From Nitrosomonadales bacterium (GTDB lineage Bacteria > Pseudomonadota > Gammaproteobacteria > Burkholderiales > Gallionellaceae), in contig QJWF01000024.1 of assembly GCA_003235435.1 (NCBI GenBank), positions 1 through 5,200 on the forward strand: 5,200 bases of DNA, written 5' to 3'. The notes under the pieces are model-generated. The model saw nothing but the letters and a program-made list of their open reading frames with translations. It was not told the DNA's origin and did not search any database. Below, piece by piece: positions 1-5,200 of the stretch. The stretch's first letter is position 1; every line of letters begins with the position of its first letter. Made by a program: the position numbers and the translations under genes.

Positions 1-586
1 TGAAATAAAAGGTCGCCTTTACCTGATCCCCGCCGGCAGCATACAGATTACCGAGCTCAAACAGCGCTTCGATCTTGTCGGGCTTGATAGAGAGGACTTT
101 TATGAAGCAAGCGGCGGCAAGTTCATGCTGGTTCTGCTCGCGGTAAATTTTGCTGAGCAGCATATAGGCCTCATGAAAATCGGGTTTGATTTCAAGGCAG
201 CTTTCGATACAAGATGCGGCTTCTTCCTGCTCTCCCTGCTGGTAGTAAATCAGACCCAAATTAAACAAGGTCTCGGGAACCAGCGGGTCAAGTTTGAGCG
301 CCCTGCTGTAGCACTCGCCGGCCTGGTCAAGTTTGCCGAGCTTCAGGTAAACATTGCCAAGATTCGTATGTATCATGGGCGAGTTGGGCATGCGGCTCGC
401 GGCGGCTTTCAGATGGGTCAATGCAAGTCCAGCATCACCGGATTCGGCCAGCAAAGTACCCAGCATGAATCTCGCATCAACATGCTTGGGTTGTTTCATT
501 AAAACCTTTTCATATAATTGCCTGGCTGTTTCCCTGTCACCTGCCATATGCGAGTTATATGCCCGCTGAAAGTGTTTGTCGTTCAT
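1..586 (-). CDS. TPR-repeat protein, N-terminal part (runs off left edge)
   Basis: Reading from ATG at 586 gives 195 codons open to the window edge, beginning MNDKHFQRAYNSHMAGDRET. The sequence is a regular 34-residue TPR array: units at about residues 2-35, 36-69, 70-103, 104-137 and 138-171, and a sixth cut by the edge. TPR signatures recur, such as LGNVYLKLGKLDQA, LGLIYYQQGEQEEA and LGNLYAAGGDQVKA, often followed by a Pro-containing turn (KLDP, EIKP, SIKP). There is no signal peptide, so a cytoplasmic location is likely. The start is fixed by an in-frame TGA at 602-604 and a modest AGGG a few bases ahead of the ATG. TPR arrays are protein-binding scaffolds. In bacteria such N-terminal arrays often precede a glycosyltransferase (OGT/SPINDLY type), sulfotransferase or methyltransferase domain, but the C-terminus is outside the window, so no function is assigned. 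TPR identity is near certain; the specific role is unknown. Confidence 0.9.
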   Translation of the reverse strand, partial: MNDKHFQRAYNSHMAGDRETARQLYEKVLMKQPKHVDARFMLGTLLAESGDAGLALTHLKAAASRMPNSPMIHTNLGNVYLKLGKLDQAGECYSRALKLDPLVPETLFNLGLIYYQQGEQEEAASCIESCLEIKPDFHEAYMLLSKIYREQNQHELAAACFIKVLSIKPDKIEALFELGNLYAAGGDQVKATFYF

Positions 587-599
587 ATCCCTAAAGCCC

Positions 600-620
600 T
601 TTCATACAATCGTTTCATAC
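600..620 (-). repeat. Tandem 8-bp direct repeat in the leader of the TPR gene
   Basis: The plus strand shows TTTCATAC at 600-607 and again at 613-620, separated by AATCG (13-bp period). On the gene's strand this reads GTATGAAA-N5-GTATGAAA, ending 14 nt before the ATG of the TPR gene. It could be a regulator half-site pair or chance. No family is recognised. Confidence 0.35.
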
Positions 621-854
621 TGGTCTCTTTGAAAAGCATCGCAACGAGAGATGGAGAAATGCACTTTACACAGCACAGGTAACCCCATAATCATTGATGG
701 TCATGGTCATCGCTCGACCGGGCATACATAGGCATGAAACATCGGGGATAGACCTTGTTTTGCAGACAGCCTTGTCCAACCCGCTTGTTCAATGCGCTCA
801 ATATCTGTGAATGACTGTCTCGGCGCGTAAACACAGGGATCCATGGTTTTGAGG
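619..854. other. Sparse intergenic stretch, no convincing gene
   Basis: This stretch lies between the 36-codon ORF and the leader of the TPR gene. An 82-codon minus-strand frame crosses it, but it starts at a TTG without a ribosome site, overlaps the better-supported small ORF in another frame and has no recognisable composition. A 45-codon minus frame from ATG at 843 also lacks a ribosome site. No terminator with a T-run is visible. Confidence 0.5.
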
Positions 855-965
855 CTAGATGTAAGCGCCGACAGAAGCGATAGCCGGCAGTGCCATGATC
901 AACAAGGCCAATCCGGCCACCAACCAGCGTACGGTCCAAGATATACTTTCAGTAGCAGTTTTCAT
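855..965 (-). CDS. Small hydrophobic membrane or secreted peptide, 36 aa
   Basis: ATG at 965 opens a 36-codon frame ending in TAG at 855-857. It begins MKTATESISWTVRWLVAGLA and continues LLIMALPAIASVGAYI. A polar, weakly basic N-terminus (Lys2, Arg13) is followed by a hydrophobic run of about 20 residues (about 15-34). This fits either a single-pass inner-membrane peptide or a bare signal peptide with a PAIAS-like cleavage site and almost no mature part. A strong AAGGAG (977-982) lies 11 nt upstream, rather far but the best ribosome site in this part of the window. A perfect 10-bp inverted repeat and a PmrA-type tandem box sit just ahead, so its expression may be regulated. It may instead be the 5' remnant of a longer secreted protein, because the following DNA has no continuing frame. 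The family is not recognised. Confidence 0.45.
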   Translation of the reverse strand: MKTATESISWTVRWLVAGLALLIMALPAIASVGAYI

Positions 966-976
966 TTGGATTTGGT

Positions 977-982
977 CTCCTT
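977..982 (-). promoter_or_regulatory. Shine-Dalgarno AAGGAG of the 36-aa ORF
   Basis: The minus strand reads AAGGAG here, complementary to the 16S rRNA 3' end, 11 nt before the ATG at 965. Its first two bases belong to the 3' arm of the adjacent inverted repeat, so folding of that repeat in RNA could affect ribosome access. Confidence 0.5.
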
Positions 983-1010
983 AAATTGCATTACGGTATG
1001 TGCAATTTAA
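981..1010. repeat. Perfect 10-bp inverted repeat, operator or RNA hairpin candidate
   Basis: TTAAATTGCA at 981-990 pairs perfectly with TGCAATTTAA at 1001-1010 around a 10-nt centre. It could be an operator for a dimeric regulator, since the arm centres are about two helix turns apart. It could also act as a stem-loop in the leader of the 36-aa ORF, directly abutting AAGGAG. There is no following T-run, so it is not an intrinsic terminator. The symmetry is seen directly; the function is inferred. Confidence 0.6.
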
Positions 1011-1019
1011 ACAACCATC

Positions 1020-1036
1020 CTTAAGGCTTGCTTAAG
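1020..1036. promoter_or_regulatory. PmrA/QseB-type tandem response-regulator box
   Basis: CTTAAG-GCTTG-CTTAAG matches exactly the YTTAAK-N5-YTTAAK pattern established for PmrA (BasR), which related OmpR-family regulators such as QseB also recognise. Each half-site is itself palindromic, so the box reads the same on both strands. It could serve the minus-strand 36-aa ORF (box edge 55 bp ahead of its ATG) or the plus-strand cytochrome remnant (41 bp ahead of its ATG). No clear -10 hexamer could be assigned on either side, and no regulator gene is in the window. Confidence 0.4.
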
Positions 1037-1077
1037 ACCCGAAATGAACAATCGGTCGACAAATCCCGCATAAACAT

Positions 1078-1654
1078 ATGAGCCCCGCCACCCTCCTCAT
1101 TCATTCCGTTGTGCTCGCGTTGCTCCCGTCGTGCGGCGGAGGATCGGACGCACCGGTCTTCGCGGCTTACACTCCACTCTTTGCCGGCTTTCAACTGGAC
1201 AACACATCAGGCACCGGTTTGCTGAGTTACCAGATCGACAAAACTTACGCGGCTGAATTTTTTTCAACCCTAGCCAAAGCAAGTATTGCCTAGGCTGGTG
1301 CCATTTCAGACACGAGAATCACCGAAGCCGGAGTGGCTGCATTGTTCATGTTCCCGATGAAACTGACCGACGAATCACCTTACTTTTTATTTGCAAAAGC
1401 AGGATATGCGCGTATGTCCAAAAATGTTACTTACAGTTTCACCGCATCCGTTACTTATAGCGGTTCATATACCAACACGGAAAACCAGGCGTTTCTTTGC
1501 GGAGGCACCCAATACGATTTTTATCCCGGTTTGAACGGGCGTATCGGTATTGATGTTGTGGACAGGGATCGGTCCGTTTAACGAAGCGGTCTCTGCATTA
1601 AGCGCTGCCGAAATCAACGCTATCGTCGATTGGATCGCGTTGGGCGCAAATTAA
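1078..1654 (+). pseudogene. Decayed c-type cytochrome lipoprotein gene
   Basis: The ATG at 1078 gives a lipoprotein-like N-terminus: a short hydrophobic run, then LLPSCGGGS, a lipobox with the acceptor Cys at residue 19. The frame ends at TAG 1291-1293, but the same frame continues past it as AGAISDTRITEAGVAALF through YFLFAKAGYARM to a TAA at 1579-1581. The C-terminal piece lies in the +1 frame: GIGPFNEAVSALSAAEI and then NAIVDWIALGAN, stop 1652-1654, a typical class I cytochrome c terminal helix. A third frame across the T-run at 1258-1264 reads FFNPSQSKYCLGWCHF, placing Cys (1287-1289) and Cys-His (1299-1304) where a CXXCH heme site is expected. The site is spoiled by extra bases, as CX3CH or, if one G is removed, CLGC-A. 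A T-run slip, an insertion near 1297 and one near 1564 would explain the breaks. No good ribosome site precedes the ATG. Cytochrome ancestry is inferred from the heme-site region and terminal helix; sequencing errors are an alternative cause of the shifts. Confidence 0.6.
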
Positions 1655-1715
1655 GCGCGGCAATACTTGTTCGAGAGATTGTTGGAATTCCGTTCATCGT
1701 TTCCGGACTCAATCT

Positions 1716-1730
1716 CAAGCCGATGGCTTG
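1716..1730. terminator. Weak hairpin between convergent genes
   Basis: CAAGCC (1716-1721), loop GAT, GGCTTG (1725-1730): a 6-bp perfect stem with a 3-nt loop, lying 22-36 nt past the stop of the barrel gene and 62 nt past the end of the cytochrome remnant. Neither strand has a T-run after it, so intrinsic termination is doubtful. Confidence 0.2.
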
Positions 1731-1751
1731 GATTAACAACCGGGTTTATTA

Positions 1752-3911
1752 TCAGAAGTCCCAGCGAAGCCCCGCGGAAAAGAAGAAACGCTTGGTTTTT
1801 GAAGTCTGTTGCAAGCCGCTGGAATCGGAATAATCGATCCCGCCATCCATGTCGGCATTGAGTTGCTGTTTGATTCGATAGGTTCCGCGGACCATGGGAG
1901 TTGTCCGTTCTATCGTGCTGCCGAACTGATCTTTCTGGCGATAGAATTGCAGCGAGGTGTTCACCGTCCAATCGCTGTTTATCAAGGAATAGTTGTACAA
2001 ATAGATGGAATAACCGTGCACTGAACTGCTGACGTTGAACGTGACACTCCCCGACCAGATATCATTATCGGTATAGAGGCTGTTGCCGATCAGCACCCCC
2101 GTTGCGCTCATTTCAGTTCCGCGTCCAGGTGTTTCCGGAAGAATTCCTTCGAGAGCGGTCGTCCCGCTGGCAGGCAAACCGGTCGTGTTCGAGAGCCGGA
2201 GGTCGCCGCCGGCCTGCCATTTCTTGTCGAGCGGAACACTGATGCCGATCTGCCCGGAATTGGAAGTGGCGGTTCTTGCGCGCGCCAGATCGCGCAAACT
2301 GCTTGCCGACATGGTTTGCAGGAGTGCATCGACCGAAGATGTGCCCGCGCCTAGCAGGGCGTTTCTGATGCTCAGCGTTGGCGCTTTGCGGTGATCCACC
2401 ATGATATTGACCGTGCCGCCGTATGCGCCGACCGTACCCATGGCTTGTGCCGCGTTCAACGCTTTGAAATAGACGTCATAATCCACCAGGGCGTAAGCCG
2501 TTTTTCTGCCTTCGAAATACCTGAACTCCGCACCCACCGCGCGGCGGTCTGTCGTACTCTCGACCCGCTGGTTGATTGCGTAGATAGAAACAGGGTCTTT
2601 GTTCACGCTTAAACCGACGAACGTGGGTTTGCTTCCGGAAGAAAAATCGGAAAGCCTGCCGACAACACCATTTAAGCCCGCTACCTGAGGGTCTCCATAG
2701 GAAGCGGAAAGTCCATCGAAACGCCCCAGCACACCCGCACCCGATGACGACTGGCGCCCCAAACGTGCAGAATATTTCCTTATGCGGTTCCTGATCTCTC
2801 CATAGGCTGCAGTCAGTCGGTTCCGGCTGGGTTGTGATGACAGGAAATTCCACATGGCCACGTCGCTGAACACCAGGCGCCCGTCATAATCCTCGCTGAT
2901 ATAACGCTCGGAGGCATCCAGATTGGTTATCAGCATCGACTGGTCAACCATGGATATCGTCGTAGTGGATGGAACATTGTTGAACGTGACAGTGGATTCA
3001 ATCTTGCTGTGGCTGTAATAATAATGCGGTGAGATACTGCTGTAGGATATCCAGCGTTCAGCCATTTTTTTTTCCACGACTGCAGTGCCAAGCTTTGCAG
3101 CGTGCACCGCGGCAAGTCCCGACAATCGCTGCTTCACGCGAGCCGCCCCGTCCCCTTCAGGATATACCTTTAAATACAACTCATATTCGACTCTGGCTTT
3201 GTCGATTTGATCGGCTCGCTCGCGCGCCACGCCTACCCATTCCTGGCCGTCCTGCGTGTAGTCATTTGGGGGCAACAGCAGCAGTTTGTTGAATGCATCC
3301 ACCGCTGCAACATTGTTCGCGGCCCTCATCGCATCGCGCGCCTCTATCATCAGTGCGCGCGCCTTCTTGTTGATTTGCGCCATGGCTTCTTCGTCTTCGC
3401 TAAGCGTTGTGCCCGGCGGAGGCAAACTTTCAGGTTTTATCGTCGGCAACAAAGGCAAGGTCGAGGTTTTTGCCGGCAGCTTGTCCGGACGGATAGTTAC
3501 CAGCAGGCTGCGGTTATCCTTGCCCGGTGTCACGCTGTAATCCGCATCGCGCTCGAATTCGACCACCAATTTAGGCTGGGTTTGCTGGTTGCGCGTGGTT
3601 ACGGTAAATCCGGGAATCAGATTCGAAGGGGGAGATTTGCGCACCTCGTTGTCGACCCAGGGCTCGTCGCTCGTCGCACCGGAGACACGGCTGTAGAAGA
3701 TCTCCAGTACTTTGCCATGGCGCTCGGGGAAGTGCCTCAGATATTGCACGGGGCCAGTCAATCGTATCGTGGCGACTATCCCCGTTGACTGATACTCGAG
3801 GCTGACGTCGTCAAGCGGCTGCGCCGCTGCATGCTTTGAAATCACCGGCTGCAACAATAGACCGAAGATGACCAGATACGATTTCAGGGAAGTGGTTCGT
3901 TTTATCGCCAT
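1752..3911 (-). CDS. Outer-membrane beta-barrel protein with AMIN-like and TPR-like periplasmic domains
   Basis: This is a 719-residue protein from ATG 3911. Residues 1-30 form a signal peptide (basic start MAIKR, core SYLVIFGLLLQPVI, cleavage near HAAA|Q). Residues about 34-142 are beta-rich and resemble an AMIN-type domain (VSLEYQSTGIVATIRLTG, later LVVEFERDADYSV). A Pro-rich linker (about 143-170) leads to helices with TPR character at about 171-275 (ARALMIEARDAMRAANN and KARVEYELYLKVYPEGDG). From about 282 to the end, alternating aromatic and polar strands continue to the C-terminal AGLRWDF; a final Phe is the usual signal for BAM insertion. The barrel therefore sits in the outer membrane with the other domains in the periplasm. 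There is no CXXCH, so it binds no heme itself. It follows the 12-heme cytochrome gene by 87 bp and is probably co-transcribed. A porin partner of that cytochrome is possible; a polysaccharide exporter of PgaA/BcsC style is the alternative. The frame is open upstream to GTG 3965, and TTG 3923 is another start candidate. Location is confident; substrate is unknown. Confidence 0.9.
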   Translation of the reverse strand: MAIKRTTSLKSYLVIFGLLLQPVISKHAAAQPLDDVSLEYQSTGIVATIRLTGPVQYLRHFPERHGKVLEIFYSRVSGATSDEPWVDNEVRKSPPSNLIPGFTVTTRNQQTQPKLVVEFERDADYSVTPGKDNRSLLVTIRPDKLPAKTSTLPLLPTIKPESLPPPGTTLSEDEEAMAQINKKARALMIEARDAMRAANNVAAVDAFNKLLLLPPNDYTQDGQEWVGVARERADQIDKARVEYELYLKVYPEGDGAARVKQRLSGLAAVHAAKLGTAVVEKKMAERWISYSSISPHYYYSHSKIESTVTFNNVPSTTTISMVDQSMLITNLDASERYISEDYDGRLVFSDVAMWNFLSSQPSRNRLTAAYGEIRNRIRKYSARLGRQSSSGAGVLGRFDGLSASYGDPQVAGLNGVVGRLSDFSSGSKPTFVGLSVNKDPVSIYAINQRVESTTDRRAVGAEFRYFEGRKTAYALVDYDVYFKALNAAQAMGTVGAYGGTVNIMVDHRKAPTLSIRNALLGAGTSSVDALLQTMSASSLRDLARARTATSNSGQIGISVPLDKKWQAGGDLRLSNTTGLPASGTTALEGILPETPGRGTEMSATGVLIGNSLYTDNDIWSGSVTFNVSSSVHGYSIYLYNYSLINSDWTVNTSLQFYRQKDQFGSTIERTTPMVRGTYRIKQQLNADMDGGIDYSDSSGLQQTSKTKRFFFSAGLRWDF

Positions 3912-3928
3912 ATCAAATTTCAATATTA

Positions 3929-3932
3929 TCCT
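3929..3932 (-). promoter_or_regulatory. AGGA ribosome site favouring a TTG start
   Basis: AGGA on the minus strand lies 5 nt ahead of an in-frame TTG at 3923-3921, which would add LKFD before Met1 of the barrel protein. The ATG at 3911 has no good Shine-Dalgarno at normal distance. The true start may therefore be TTG 3923; the signal peptide is intact either way. Confidence 0.35.
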
Positions 3933-3961
3933 GGGCCCTCTCCTCATGATGACGAGGGCCC
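3933..3961 (-). other. GC-rich intercistronic hairpin
   Basis: GGGCCCTC (3933-3940) and GAGGGCCC (3954-3961) form a perfect 8-bp stem around a 13-nt loop, in the gap between the cytochrome and barrel genes. No T-run follows in the direction of transcription, so it is more likely an RNA-processing or stabilising element, or a partial attenuator tuning the ratio of the two products, than a terminator. It abuts the AGGA at 3929-3932 and could mask it. It also argues against the upstream GTG 3965 and ATG 3947 starts of the barrel gene, since the stem would then be coding. Confidence 0.55.
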
Positions 3962-3998
3962 GCACAGGTTACCCGTATGAGCAGGAACTGGATTTCGC

Positions 3999-5045
3999 TC
4001 AGGGATTATTCCACCCGGTGAATTGCCTTGTATGGCACGAAATGCAATCCTGGCCGGAGCTCGATCCTTCGTGACCGGGTATCGATTTCCGTGTCATCGA
4101 TCCCAGATATACCGGGCTGGTGTTATGGCAAGTCTTGCAAGTGCCGGAAACATAGGCATGCAAGGTCGCGCCGGTCGCGACCGTGTTGCCGATATGGCAG
4201 TTACTGCAATTCACCCCCCCGTTATAAGGAATGTGATTAGCAGGTTTAGCTCCAAGCGCGCCCAACCAGCTGACCGTGGAGGTATGGCATTGGCCGCAAT
4301 CTTCACCTGTTAGCACAACATGTCCGGCAGGTGTCGATATTGCAATGGAACCATTATGACAACCATCGCACCTTCCCGTCGGAGAAGGCGCAGTATGATT
4401 GTAGTGCCCCGGATACCAGCTGACGAAGTTGTGGCAGTCGTCGCATTTGTATGTTGCCATCCCTGTACGGGTATGGGTTGCCGTTGACCTGAAATATTGG
4501 TTGGAACCCGCAACATGGCATCCTGCCGAATCACAGCTGCCCGGAATCACCCCGCTATGGTTCCAGCTCGATGGCAAGAATGCACTGGTTCTGTGGCAGT
4601 GATCGCATGAATCCGTGGCCTTCTTGCCAACGTTGTGATTTGCCGGCCTGCCTTGCGCTACCCTTCCGTTATGGCAGCTTACGCATTGGTCCGGCTTTGT
4701 CATGTTATGGTTGAAGCGTGCACCAAGGAAGGTAGCAGTGTTGAAGTGACATGTTTCACAGGGCGCATCGGTGACAACGTGATCATTCGATTTTGGTGTT
4801 GCCACGACGCGTTTTCCGACGGCATGGCAGCCATCGCAGGTTCTGGGAGTGCCATTGAACACACCGTCGACATGGCAGGTTACGCAAGCGACTGCAGTGT
4901 GCGCCCCTGTCAGGGGAAATCCGGTTTTAGTGTGGTTAAAATCGCCCGCACCAATCGTGGCGGCCATAGCTGCAGCCGATAAAATCAGGCAAAACAGCAC
5001 GAAGTTGCCCATGAAGGCGATTCTGGCCAACCGAGGATATTTCAT
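3999..5045 (-). CDS. Exported 12-heme c-type cytochrome (cytochrome c3/c7-like multiheme)
   Basis: This is a 348-residue protein from ATG 5045. The signal peptide is about residues 1-28 (MKYPRLARIAF, hydrophobic GNFVLFCLILS, cleavage near AAAMA|A), so export by Sec and heme attachment in the periplasm are expected. Eleven CXXCH motifs lie at residues 54-58, 70-74, 96-100, 121-125, 147-151, 201-205, 226-230, 250-254, 280-284, 303-307 and 334-338. A CX4CH (CDSAGCH) lies at 171-177, giving up to 12 hemes. NH, TH or GH residues precede most motifs by about 8-15 positions (FNHN, WNHS, YNHT, AGH, ANH, PGH) and are likely distal ligands for bis-His hemes, as in c3/c7-type electron carriers. There is no lipobox and no membrane anchor after the signal peptide. 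Heme spacing of about 20-30 residues suggests an extended heme wire. The barrel protein follows 87 bp downstream, suggesting electron transfer towards or across the outer membrane. TTG 5057 and ATG 5051 are in-frame alternatives; GGAG spaced 6 nt favours 5045. Multiheme cytochrome identity is certain; the exact partner is not. Confidence 0.96.
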   Translation of the reverse strand: MKYPRLARIAFMGNFVLFCLILSAAAMAATIGAGDFNHTKTGFPLTGAHTAVACVTCHVDGVFNGTPRTCDGCHAVGKRVVATPKSNDHVVTDAPCETCHFNTATFLGARFNHNMTKPDQCVSCHNGRVAQGRPANHNVGKKATDSCDHCHRTSAFLPSSWNHSGVIPGSCDSAGCHVAGSNQYFRSTATHTRTGMATYKCDDCHNFVSWYPGHYNHTAPSPTGRCDGCHNGSIAISTPAGHVVLTGEDCGQCHTSTVSWLGALGAKPANHIPYNGGVNCSNCHIGNTVATGATLHAYVSGTCKTCHNTSPVYLGSMTRKSIPGHEGSSSGQDCISCHTRQFTGWNNP

Positions 5046-5051
5046 TTCCAT

Positions 5052-5055
5052 CTCC
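5052..5055 (-). promoter_or_regulatory. GGAG ribosome site choosing the cytochrome start
   Basis: GGAG on the minus strand lies 6 nt ahead of ATG 5045. It overlaps the alternative TTG at 5057 and sits directly before ATG 5051, so only the 5045 start has normal spacing. Confidence 0.6.
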
Positions 5056-5200
5056 AATTTGATGATTCGCTCTATATTATGGTGTGCACAAACTGTATTC
5101 AGAGTTGGCTTTATAAACTAAGTTCATCAATATATTTATTTTTTCAGAAATAAAAAGTGATCGTATATTGGTTTGTTGAATATAAGCTCATGAAAATGAA
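5056..5200 (-). promoter_or_regulatory. AT-rich leader and probable promoter region of the cytochrome-barrel unit
   Basis: No gene is visible here. The region is much more AT-rich than the coding DNA, as is usual for a promoter. A possible -10 is CATAAT (5076-5081, minus strand), which would give a leader of about 25 nt, but no matching -35 lies at the expected distance. A palindrome TGTGCACA (5083-5090) sits just upstream of it and could be an operator or chance. No sigma-54 GG-N10-GC site was seen. At the right edge, ATG 5190 on the plus strand could begin a divergent gene but is too short to judge. Confidence 0.3.

Noticed and set aside
125..502. 125-codon plus-strand ORF
   Set aside because: The minus strand carries a regular 34-residue TPR pattern over the same bases, so the plus frame is a shadow.
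691..939. 82-codon minus-strand ORF
   Set aside because: It begins at TTG without a ribosome site, overlaps the 36-aa ORF that has AAGGAG, and its composition (many Arg, His, Ser) looks like an out-of-frame translation.
3207..3788. 193-codon plus-strand ORF
   Set aside because: It is an antisense shadow of the barrel gene, rich in Arg, Gln and Cys, with no domain and no ribosome site, whereas the minus frame has signal peptide, domains and C-terminal Phe.
4635..4982. 115-codon plus-strand ORF opposite the cytochrome
   Set aside because: The opposite strand encodes regular CXXCH motifs; this frame is only the complement of those repeats.
3999..5045. Regular short motifs resembling a DNA repeat array
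   Set aside because: The recurring TGGCA-type words on the plus strand are complements of CXXCH codons at unequal spacing; this is protein-level repetition, not a CRISPR or DNA repeat array.
5123..5155. AT-rich stem-like sequence near the right edge
   Set aside because: The possible pairing is only A-T, short and imperfect; AT-rich promoter DNA produces this by chance.

Overview
This window reads as part of a Gram-negative chromosome of roughly even base composition. It encodes an exported 12-heme cytochrome and an outer-membrane beta-barrel protein ending in Trp-Asp-Phe. That pairing is typical of environmental Proteobacteria with extracellular or periplasmic electron transfer, such as iron- or sulfur-oxidising Betaproteobacteria. 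The taxonomic guess is inference from gene content only; no rRNA or marker gene is present.

Layout. All intact genes lie on the minus strand, so the order of transcription is right to left. From the right edge: an AT-rich leader (5046-5200); a multiheme c-type cytochrome (3999-5045); an 87-bp gap with a strong GC-rich hairpin (3933-3961); and a 719-residue protein with signal peptide, AMIN-like beta domain, TPR-like helices and a C-terminal barrel (1752-3911). These two genes look like one transcription unit. Convergent to them on the plus strand is a decayed c-type cytochrome lipoprotein gene (1078-1654), carrying at least two frame changes, an in-frame TAG and a spoiled heme motif. Left of it lies a compact regulatory stretch (977-1036): a perfect CTTAAG-N5-CTTAAG tandem site of the type bound by PmrA/QseB-like response regulators, then a perfect 10-bp inverted repeat abutting a strong Shine-Dalgarno sequence. 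These precede a 36-codon membrane-peptide ORF on the minus strand (855-965). After a sparse 268-bp stretch, the window ends in the N-terminal 195 codons of a TPR protein (586 to 1, running off the left edge).

How the genes may work together. The cytochrome and barrel gene pair is the most interesting content: a periplasmic or surface 12-heme electron carrier with a barrel protein carrying its own periplasmic AMIN and TPR modules. A porin-cytochrome electron conduit, or an export channel for a cytochrome, are reasonable hypotheses. TPR-plus-barrel polysaccharide exporters (PgaA, BcsC type) are the main alternative model for the barrel. The cytochrome remnant next door suggests that the locus once held another heme protein. 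No CRISPR array, tRNA, rRNA or insertion sequence was seen.
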